Assembly: GCA_964443075.1 (NCBI GenBank)
Contig: CAYUCB010000197.1
Location: forward strand, 1 to 13,821
Length of the DNA stretch: 13,821 nucleotides
Direction: 5' to 3'
Source: DSQQ01 sp964443075
GTDB lineage: Bacteria > Chloroflexota > Anaerolineae > 4572-78 > J111
Position numbers and translations under genes: made by a program. Shown here piece by piece: positions 1 through 5,222 of the stretch (its first letter is position 1; each line of letters starts with the position of its first letter). The notes beneath the pieces are model-generated. The model made no database searches and was not told the origin of the DNA. It saw only the letters and a program-made list of their open reading frames with translations.

Positions 1-1203
1 GGTAGGCTGTGGTTGGGGCTGTGGTTGTGGGGTTGGTGGCGGTTCTGGCGCAACGGCCCCCAACGCTTTTTGATAGGCCAAAAAAGCATCGCCGCGACCT
101 ACTCCCTGCTCATTGGGCTGCGCTCCCAGATTAACCGCCGCCGCCAGCATTAAATTCTTAACCTGGGCTGAGGTTAACTTGGGGTTGGCCTGAAGCATCA
201 ACGCCGCCACCCCGCTGGCGTGAGGGGTAGCCATACTGGTGCCGTTGGCGGTCACATAACCGGCTTCAACCACCGCGCCCATCTGAGTGCCGGCCGCTTG
301 GGGGGCGATAATGTCCACGCCCGGCAAAACAATATCCGGTTTATTGCGGCCATCAGCGGTGGGGCCGCGCGAAGAAAACGAGGCAATCTGGTCGCTATCG
401 CTAATGGCCCCGATAGTAATTACAAACCGGGCGCAGCCGGGCGCGCCAACGGTGCGTTGAGCTGGGCCATCATTACCGGCGGCCACACACATCACCACCC
501 CGGCCTGCTGCACCGCCTCATCGCACAAGGTTGAGAGGGCATCGGTGCCATCGCATGGGCCGCTGCTGCCCAGCGAGAGATTAATCACCTGCACTTTTTG
601 CTCCAGTACCGCCCATTCTATCCCGGCCATCACCCCGCTCATCGCGCCGCCGCCATCGCCGCGCAGCACTTTGGCAATATATAAGCGGGCTTCAGGGGCC
701 ACCCCCACATATTTGCCCCCCGACTTGGCCCCACTCCCGGCGATGGTGCCGGCCACGTGCGTGCCATGTCCGTTATCATCGCGGGCGCTATCGCCCACAA
801 AACTTTTGCTGGCCACAATCCGCCCGGCAAAATCGAGGTGAGTGTCATCAATACCGGTATCTACCACCGCAATTTTAATGCCCGTACCTTTTAACCCGGC
901 GACCCAGACCTTGGGGGCATTAATTTTGGGCACCGAGCTGTTCAGACAGGCATGCACCGGCAAATCCAGCCAAACCTGGGCCACATCTTCCCGCTTACTG
1001 AGCACCTCAATATCGGCGGCGGTTACTTTAAGGGCCTCGCCGGGAAAGAGTTGATACGCATGGGTAATATCCGGCGCGCTGGGCAAAACAGCCTGGGCGC
1101 TAAAAAAGCCCTGTTTGCGCCGCACAATCACTGGAATCGGCTCTTGATTGGCCTGCGTATTCATCTGAGCGCGCAAGGTCAAGGAGATTTTTTCATCTGC
1201 CAT
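1..1203 (-). CDS. S8 (subtilisin-family) serine peptidase, 3' end beyond window
   Basis: Open without stops for 401 codons from an ATG at 1203, preceded by a good ribosome site (CGGAGGAAACCG then ATG), to the left edge. The full catalytic set of a subtilase is visible: Asp115 in VVDTGID, His146 in NGHGTHVAG, oxyanion Asn244 in CVAAGNDG, and nucleophile Ser323 in NGTSMATPHASG. Residues about 22-84 form a small alpha/beta domain (PVIVR ... YQLFPGEAL ... LDLPV) that fits an I9-type propeptide. No signal peptide or membrane helix precedes it, so secretion is not evident: the protein may act in the cytoplasm or leave by an unrecognised route. The catalytic domain ends near residue 370 and is followed by a Pro/Gln-rich linker (PQPQPQPQPT), which suggests another domain beyond the window. 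The gene lies downstream of a small I9-like gene in the same direction. Family call is secure; substrate unknown. Confidence 0.93.
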   Translation of the reverse strand, partial: MADEKISLTLRAQMNTQANQEPIPVIVRRKQGFFSAQAVLPSAPDITHAYQLFPGEALKVTAADIEVLSKREDVAQVWLDLPVHACLNSSVPKINAPKVWVAGLKGTGIKIAVVDTGIDDTHLDFAGRIVASKSFVGDSARDDNGHGTHVAGTIAGSGAKSGGKYVGVAPEARLYIAKVLRGDGGGAMSGVMAGIEWAVLEQKVQVINLSLGSSGPCDGTDALSTLCDEAVQQAGVVMCVAAGNDGPAQRTVGAPGCARFVITIGAISDSDQIASFSSRGPTADGRNKPDIVLPGVDIIAPQAAGTQMGAVVEAGYVTANGTSMATPHASGVAALMLQANPKLTSAQVKNLMLAAAVNLGAQPNEQGVGRGDAFLAYQKALGAVAPEPPPTPQPQPQPQPT

Positions 1204-1239
1204 CGGTTTCCTCCGTTTTTTTGGTTAGGGTAAAATGTC

Positions 1240-1371
1240 GTATCTACTCAGCCGCCCCTTCGATACGTTCTTCGCTTCGCTTAGAACTACTCAGGGTGCG
1301 GCTTTAGCGCATCCTGAGTAGGCCAAAGGCCGTATCGAAGGAGGCGTAATGTGATTAGCCTGAGCAGTTAC
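1240..1371. mobile_element. MITE-like palindromic element between inhibitor and protease genes
   Basis: A 132-bp non-coding segment. Its ends are imperfect inverted repeats (GTATCTACTCAGCC at 1240; GTAACTGCTCAGGC reading inward from 1371; 12 of 14 match). It is flanked by an 8-bp direct repeat, AAAATGTC, at 1232-1239 and 1372-1379. Inside, CCTTCGATACG (1257-1267) pairs perfectly with CGTATCGAAGG (1331-1341), and CTACTCAGG/CCTGAGTAG (1288-1296 and 1312-1320) also pair, so the whole element can fold into one long hairpin. Terminal repeats plus a flanking duplication fit insertion of a small non-autonomous element. The right direct repeat overlaps the stop codon of the upstream small gene. No transposase is present. 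Confidence 0.6.
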
Positions 1372-1377
1372 AAAATG

Positions 1378-1638
1378 TCAACGATTGACCGCCTTAACCG
1401 GTTTATCCAACTCGATTGAAACCACCCACGCCTGCTCCAGCAATTTAAGCGCGGCTTGACCCGTGCCCGAAACAGCAACCCCTGGATTCAACTTAAACTG
1501 CTGGTTGACCTGTAACCCCTGCGCGGCCAACCAATCTAAATGGGGCGTGGCGTCTCCAGCGGTGCGTACAATCAAATCAACGGTTTGTTGGGGTTGTTCA
1601 TGCAACTGCTGGACTAACTCGACCCTGATATTAGCCAT
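1378..1638 (-). CDS. Small I9-propeptide-like protein, putative stand-alone inhibitor or chaperone of the adjacent S8 peptidase
   Basis: 86 residues. I chose the ATG at 1638 because AAAGGAGATTATA lies directly upstream of it. An in-frame ATG at 1755 would add 39 residues of proline-rich, unlikely sequence with no ribosome site. The predicted layout is strand (19-26, TVDLIVRT), helix (30-41), strand pair (42-58, ending FKLNPGVAV), helix (60-70) and strand (72-83, VVSIELDKPV). This is the beta-alpha-beta-beta-alpha-beta order of the subtilisin propeptide/I9 fold. It matches residues 24-84 of the neighbouring S8 peptidase over nearly equal length: IVR, then (Y/F)-x-L-x-P-G-x-A, then a helix, then L-D-x-P-V. 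There is no signal peptide, as in the peptidase. Position and direction (first gene, protease second) support a cognate pair. The I9 assignment rests on motif and size only; inhibition itself is inferred. Confidence 0.62.
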   Translation of the reverse strand: MANIRVELVQQLHEQPQQTVDLIVRTAGDATPHLDWLAAQGLQVNQQFKLNPGVAVSGTGQAALKLLEQAWVVSIELDKPVKAVNR

Positions 1639-1979
1639 TATAATCTCCTTTCCGGTTAACAAATATTTTCCACTTGGCGTGGGTACTCGTGGCGAAACTG
1701 AGTTTCGCAATGCAATGGGGGGTCCCCGCCAGCAATTAGTTTGGACACCAGTCACCCCGCCCCGTTATGCGGGAAATACCCAAATTTTTTCAACCAGTTT
1801 GGATCGGAATGTGGAGACAAGTTTGTAGCAAAAATAAACTCCTTAGGATCGTGGATTAAATAACCTACCCAAAACTCTCCTTCCCAAACTGACTGCGAAG
1901 CATAGGAACGAGAGGGGAGAAGTTATTTAGTAGGGCTCATTCCTTAAGGCCCGATGTCGGGGAATGAGTCCTCTATCCT
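1639..1979. other. Gene-free stretch with several hairpins, upstream of the inhibitor-protease genes
   Basis: About 340 bases with no convincing gene on either strand. It lies between the stop of the pentapeptide gene and the start of the I9-like gene, both on the minus strand, so it should hold the promoter of the inhibitor-protease genes. I find no good -35/-10 pair. Visible structure: a small hairpin (GCGAAAC, TGA, GTTTCGC at 1692-1708), an 8-bp inverted repeat TAAATAAC/GTTATTTA (1857-1864 and 1922-1929) enclosing a purine/pyrimidine-biased stretch, and a nested hairpin at 1934-1971 listed separately. Confidence 0.5.
1934..1971 (-). terminator. Nested hairpin after the pentapeptide-repeat gene, possible transcript end
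   Basis: CTCATTCC (1936-1943) pairs with GGAATGAG (1961-1968), enclosing the palindrome CCCGATGTCGGG (1950-1961, sharing one base with the outer arm). It sits just beyond the stop codon at 1980. There is no T-run after the stem on the minus strand, so it is not a standard intrinsic terminator. It may only protect the 3' end or be another interspersed repeat. Confidence 0.35.
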
Positions 1980-2291
1980 CTAAAAATGGGTGGTACCGTC
2001 GGGCATGGTGGCCCCCCGGAATTTGGTGCCTTCCATGATAGCCCCTTCCAGGTCAACCCCTTTGAGGTTGGCGTTGCGCAGGTCGGTTCCGCTTAGATTA
2101 GCCCCTTCAAGGCTGGCTCCTTCCAGGTTAGTCCCGCGCAAATCGGCCCCGGAGAGGTTGGCAAAAGCCAGGTCGGCGTCATGCAGGTCGGCCCGCATCA
2201 GGTTGGCCTGGCTTAAATCGGCCCCCACCAGCCATAAAGGATGGCAAGCCAGATTAATCAATTGATACAACTCTTTTTGGGTAAATTCCAT
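1980..2291 (-). CDS. Pentapeptide-repeat protein
   Basis: 103 residues. A short non-repetitive N-terminus (MEFTQKELYQLINLACHPLW) is followed from about residue 22 to 95 by some 14-15 consecutive A(D/N)Lxx-type pentapeptides (GADLS, QANLM, RADLH, DADLA, FANLS and so on). In known members of this family such repeats fold into a four-sided right-handed beta helix; this one would have about three and a half coils. It ends in TMPDGTTHF, an ending often seen in these proteins. Such proteins range from DNA-gyrase-protecting DNA mimics to adaptor modules; nothing here picks one role. It starts 11 bp after the stop of the upstream gene, with a GAGG over that stop as the only ribosome-site-like sequence, so translational coupling is likely. 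Confidence 0.9.
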   Translation of the reverse strand: MEFTQKELYQLINLACHPLWLVGADLSQANLMRADLHDADLAFANLSGADLRGTNLEGASLEGANLSGTDLRNANLKGVDLEGAIMEGTKFRGATMPDGTTHF

Positions 2292-2302
2292 AGGTGAATT
2301 TT

Positions 2303-2860
2303 TTACCTCGGCTGGTTATTTTTTTGCCGGCTAGAACCCGCCACCGTCCCTTTGAAGCTAAATTTCATCATTAAATTCCAGGGCTGGTGGGGCTCCTCGC
2401 GCTGCCACAATTCCATGTGGCGTACTCTAAAATTAAAAAAGGGTTCAAAACTCTTGAGCGTTTGTTTAGCCGTTGCCAGTTGGCTTTCTTCAACCACATG
2501 CCCAAAAAGGACCCCCCCCGGCTGATAGGTTCGCGGCTTGACCGCCAGGGTGCTTAACACCCCCGACAAAAGATCGCGGCGCAGGGCCATTAATTCAGCC
2601 TGACCTGCGGTCATAGGCAAGTGGAGTTGATATTTTTGGGCCTGGCAAATATCCCACCCGGCCAAAAAAACCCGAACCGGGGCATAATCTTCGCTAATGG
2701 CGCTCAGGTGAATGAATAAAGGCTCCGGGTTAACCGTAAATTGAAACGGTTCAACCAGGCTAAGAGGAGGGGCCAGGTTAGCCTGCGGGTCAAACTGCTG
2801 GCGGTAAGGTATCAGCGCCGTAATTAGATTGCCAGGCACAGGAGCCACAACAGTATACAT
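2303..2860 (-). CDS. 2H-phosphoesterase (LigT / 2'-5' RNA ligase)-like protein with degraded active-site motifs
   Basis: 185 residues, about the usual length for the superfamily. The layout fits: an N-terminal strand (VVAPVPGNLITALIPY), a segment L-x-PPLSLVEPF (29-39) where active members have a PH(L/I)TLxxPF motif, a central segment with strands at 47-54 and 62-67 and a helix at 85-100, then YQPGGVLFGHVVEE (112-125) where the second HxTL motif is expected. The first motif has lost its histidine (Pro/Leu instead). The second keeps His121 but lacks the Thr/Ser. If the family call is right, the protein is probably not a normal cyclic phosphodiesterase and may only bind RNA or nucleotides. The tail (170-185) is basic and polar. 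It forms a likely two-gene unit with the pentapeptide gene. Ribosome site is weak (AAGG, 6 bases before the ATG). The family call is moderate. Confidence 0.5.
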   Translation of the reverse strand: MYTVVAPVPGNLITALIPYRQQFDPQANLAPPLSLVEPFQFTVNPEPLFIHLSAISEDYAPVRVFLAGWDICQAQKYQLHLPMTAGQAELMALRRDLLSGVLSTLAVKPRTYQPGGVLFGHVVEESQLATAKQTLKSFEPFFNFRVRHMELWQREEPHQPWNLMMKFSFKGTVAGSSRQKNNQPR

Positions 2861-2898
2861 AATGGCCTTACTCCAAACTAATCAGAAGGGCCATTATA
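2859..2898 (-). promoter_or_regulatory. Putative promoter -10 box and operator-like inverted repeat for the 2H-like gene
   Basis: Reading on the minus strand, TATAAT occurs at 2898-2893, about 33 bases before the start codon, without a good -35 box. A 9-bp perfect inverted repeat, ATAATGGCC (2859-2867) and GGCCATTAT (2889-2897), spans from the -10 box to the start codon. A dimeric repressor bound there would block both transcription and translation. This is inference from arrangement only. Confidence 0.4.
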
Positions 2899-2933
2899 CC
2901 ATAAAGTTTACAAACCGGTAATCTTCACAAGGC

Positions 2934-2966
2934 AGACCTCATAGGTTTTGAAAACCTATGAGGTCT
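2934..2966. repeat. Perfect 16-bp palindrome with 1-base centre
   Basis: AGACCTCATAGGTTTT (2934-2949), one G, then its exact reverse complement (2951-2966). It lies between divergent genes, so it is not a terminator of either. It looks like a REP-type interspersed palindrome. Confidence 0.75.
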
Positions 2967-2982
2967 ATCTCAGCCGGGCGCT

Positions 2983-3011
2983 TTGACAAAGGGCTTTGCC
3001 TTTGATATAGT
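2983..3011 (+). promoter_or_regulatory. Near-consensus sigma-70 promoter for the DUF2723 gene
   Basis: TTGACA (2983-2988), a 17-base spacer, and TATAGT (3006-3011), on the strand and side expected for the gene starting at 3095. Predicted transcription start is near 3018, giving a leader of about 77 bases. The last three bases of the -10 box are also the first three of the inverted repeat at 3009. Confidence 0.65.
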
Positions 3012-3080
3012 AGGGGCGAGGCAAACGGGTGAAAACTCTGGAAAAAACGAGAGATTCTTTCCGCTTGCCTCGCCCCTACT
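3009..3080. repeat. Inverted repeat (16-bp perfect arms) in the leader of the DUF2723 gene
   Basis: AGTAGGGGCGAGGCAA (3009-3024) and its exact reverse complement (3065-3080) enclose 40 bases that extend the pairing with mismatches (ACGG...GAAA against TTTCCG). The element ends 14 bases before the start codon at 3095. The leader RNA would carry a partial strong hairpin right in front of the start region. It may be a small inserted element. Confidence 0.7.
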
Positions 3081-3094
3081 TTTTGAAATGACCC

Positions 3095-5041
3095 ATGACC
3101 CCAATCAACAACCCCTCTCAATTCTCCAACCGAATGGCTGCTTTCTGGGCCGGCGGCCTGGTTATTTTGGCTGTCGCCGCGCTTTACCTCTTTACTCTGG
3201 ATAACGGCCTACGCCCCGACGAATTGACCGGCGGTGACCTGATTACCCACCAGTATGCCCAGGTAGAAGGCCGCCCCAGCAACGCCCCCGGCTACCCCCT
3301 TTACACCATAGGCGGCTGGCTCTGGTTTCGACTGGGCCGGGCCGGGCTGGGGGGAATGCTGACCCCCTTGCAAATTCTGTCGCTCTACTCGACCCTGTGG
3401 GCGCTGGCTGCGCTGGCTCTCTTGTACCTCATTCTCCTTCGGGTGACAGGCCAACAGTGGCCTATCGCCGCCCTATTGACCACCTTTTATGGCCTCACCT
3501 ATTTTTTCTGGTACTACAGCGTCACCACCGAACAGTATACCAGCGCCGTTTTTCAAACCCTGCTGGTTATCTGGCTGGCTTTTAAGTGGGATGACCAGCC
3601 CCGCGACGCCTGGCTGCTCTGGTTGGCTTTTACGCTGGGGACGATGCTGGCGAATATGCTGACCACCCTGTTGATTCTGCTGCCGCTGGGGTGGTTTATT
3701 TTATCCAGACCGGTCGAAGCCAATACCCCCACCCTGTTCAAACGGCCCAAACTCATTCTTCAAGCGGCCGGGTTGGCCTTATTGCCCTTACTAAGTTACG
3801 CCTACATCTACCTGCGCGGCGCGCAGCACCCGGAATGGCGCGGCCAAGGCCAATGGCCCACCGCCTGGGCCTGGTTTTGGCAATTTATCACCATCCAGCA
3901 AGGCCGCGATGAACTGGCCCCCGGTTTGAGCCTGACCCATTTCTTTACCGCCGAATTTCCGGCGTTGTTGTGGCAAGAGCTAACCTGGTTAATTTTTTTA
4001 GGCGGACTGTTTGGGCTGGCTGCTTTGGGCAAACGCCGGGCCATTTTTCTCTACAGCACCTTAATGATTTACCTCATCTTCTGCTGGGCCTATCGCTTTG
4101 GTAACTGGTTTCAGGTGATTATCCCGGCTTACCCTCTCTTCATTATCGGCGCGGGCGCGGGGTTAGAGCGTTTAAGGTTCAAGGTTAAAGGTTTAAGGTT
4201 CAATATTCAACCCTCCTTATCTTATACGTTACGTTTTACGCTTTACGCTTTACTGGCTCTGCTACTCATTTACCGCCTTTTCACCAACCTGCCCCGCGCC
4301 AACCAGCGAAACCGGCCCGATGATACCGGCCTTGACCCTGGTTGGGCCATTCTGGTCGATAAACCGGCCTTTCCGGCTCTGGTCGTCACCGATTTCGCCG
4401 AGCAGGTGGCCCTGCAATATTTAACCGTTGTTTGGGGTCTGGCCCCTGGGTTGCAAGCGGTCACTCCGGCGGCGCTTGACCCGTTCCCCGCCTCTTATTT
4501 TTATATCAGCCGCCAGGCCGCCGCCGCCGCGCCAGAAATCATTCAACGCGCCTCAACCCCGCCCCAAGCCGCCGGGGAACAGTTGATTCTGCTCCAAAGC
4601 CTCCCCTTAACTCACCTACCGCCCGAGGTATCTCCCCTTGACTTAGCTTTTGGCGACGCCCTAAAACTGGTAGGCTACCAATGGGTCAATACCGATTATC
4701 CTTTACCCGATAACGTAGCCCAGCATTTTCCTCGGCCCAACTGGCAATTAGCCCTGTATTGGCAAGCCAGCCAACCGCTGCCAGAAGATTACACCATCTC
4801 CGTGCGACCGGTTCAAAATGGGCAATTAATCACTGCCACCGGCCAGCCGGTCATTCAGGATCATCAGCCGGTGTGGGGAGTCTACCCCACCTCGCAATGG
4901 CCCGCGGATGAGTTAGTTCGCGATGTGTACGCCCTCACCCTCCCCCCCACCGCCAGCCCGGAAGCGGTACAGGTGGTAGTCTACCACGCCACCGACTCTG
5001 GCTTTACCAACCTGGCCGAGCAGACATTTTCACTTAAATAA
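3095..5041 (+). CDS. DUF2723 / GT117-type integral membrane glycosyltransferase-like protein
   Basis: 648 residues. The N-terminus carries the DUF2723 signature: GGDLIT (46-51), then RPSNAPGYPLYT (60-71), between the first and second membrane helices. This matches the (G)D...HPPGYPLY region of the family that includes the eukaryotic protein O-mannosyltransferase TMEM260. About ten membrane helices are visible between 17 and 395. Residues 396-648 are probably extracytoplasmic. Within them, 515-632 (LVGYQW ... LALYWQA ... VWGVYPTSQW ... VRDVYALTLP) resembles a beta domain common at the C-terminus of Chloroflexi GT39-like proteins. The expected role is transfer of a sugar from a lipid carrier to a protein or envelope acceptor outside the membrane; donor and acceptor are unknown. 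The start at 3095 has no Shine-Dalgarno; Met14 (3134) is an alternative. Residues 359-387 come from a low-complexity repeat-like DNA stretch. Confidence 0.8.
   Translation: MTPINNPSQFSNRMAAFWAGGLVILAVAALYLFTLDNGLRPDELTGGDLITHQYAQVEGRPSNAPGYPLYTIGGWLWFRLGRAGLGGMLTPLQILSLYSTLWALAALALLYLILLRVTGQQWPIAALLTTFYGLTYFFWYYSVTTEQYTSAVFQTLLVIWLAFKWDDQPRDAWLLWLAFTLGTMLANMLTTLLILLPLGWFILSRPVEANTPTLFKRPKLILQAAGLALLPLLSYAYIYLRGAQHPEWRGQGQWPTAWAWFWQFITIQQGRDELAPGLSLTHFFTAEFPALLWQELTWLIFLGGLFGLAALGKRRAIFLYSTLMIYLIFCWAYRFGNWFQVIIPAYPLFIIGAGAGLERLRFKVKGLRFNIQPSLSYTLRFTLYALLALLLIYRLFTNLPRANQRNRPDDTGLDPGWAILVDKPAFPALVVTDFAEQVALQYLTVVWGLAPGLQAVTPAALDPFPASYFYISRQAAAAAPEIIQRASTPPQAAGEQLILLQSLPLTHLPPEVSPLDLAFGDALKLVGYQWVNTDYPLPDNVAQHFPRPNWQLALYWQASQPLPEDYTISVRPVQNGQLITATGQPVIQDHQPVWGVYPTSQWPADELVRDVYALTLPPTASPEAVQVVVYHATDSGFTNLAEQTFSLK
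4169..4252 (+). repeat. In-frame low-complexity microrepeat inside the DUF2723 gene
   Basis: Two repetitive tracts follow each other: TTTAAGGTTCAAGGTTAAAG-type units (4171-4209) and TACGTTACGTTTTACGCTTTACGC-type units (4224-4252). Base use is much more AT-rich than the surrounding coding DNA. They encode LRFKVKGLRFN and TLRFTLYAL, at the edge of the last membrane helix. The reading frame is kept. Confidence 0.6.
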
Positions 5042-5054
5042 CTCAAGTTACTAC

Positions 5055-5162
5055 TTGTGCCGGAAAATCACCCTGAGTGCACGATAGCGCGTATCGAAGG
5101 GTGATTTTCCGGTGCAACCCCCCTTCGATACGCCTACTCCCTTCGGTCGTTGGGCTACTCAG
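5055..5162. repeat. Paired interspersed repeat units with strong hairpin in a convergent intergenic region
   Basis: Bases 5055-5074 and 5098-5117 are inverted copies (18 of 20 match; CCGGAAAATCACCCT perfect), forming a hairpin between two convergent genes that could stop transcription from both sides, although there is no T-run. It contains one repeat unit (CCCTGAGT ... GCGTATCGAAGGG, 5071-5101). A second unit lies inverted at 5119-5162 (CCCTTCGATACGCC ... CTACTCAGG). The same unit ends occur at 1257-1341. Confidence 0.65.
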
Positions 5163-5206
5163 GATGCGAACTGCGTAAATCCTAAACAAAAAGTTTTACC
5201 CGGTTC

Positions 5207-5222
5207 TGAGCAAGTTTGCTCA
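5207..5222 (-). terminator. Hairpin overlapping the MFS stop codon
   Basis: TGAGCAA, two bases, TTGCTCA: a perfect 7-bp stem whose first three bases on the minus strand are the TGA stop codon of the MFS gene. A TTTTTG run follows about 14 bases further on. It could act as a weak terminator or 3'-end stabiliser. Confidence 0.35.

Noticed and set aside
220..1233. Plus-strand reading frames across the S8 peptidase
   Set aside because: They overlie a minus-strand gene with complete subtilase motifs, and their products are low-complexity and unlike any family.
1240..1371. CRISPR-like or integron attC-like interpretation of the palindromic element
   Set aside because: No regular spaced direct repeats and no attC core sites; terminal inverted repeats and a flanking direct repeat fit a MITE better.
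1639..1755. 39-residue upstream extension of the small I9-like protein from an ATG at 1755
   Set aside because: No ribosome site, proline-rich and unlike the rest; the ATG at 1638 has AAAGGAG directly upstream and fits the fold boundaries.
1790..1831. 13-codon TTG-started leader-like reading frame on the minus strand behind an AAGGAG
   Set aside because: Very short, rare start codon, no run of a particular amino acid and no attenuator hairpin behind it; likely chance.
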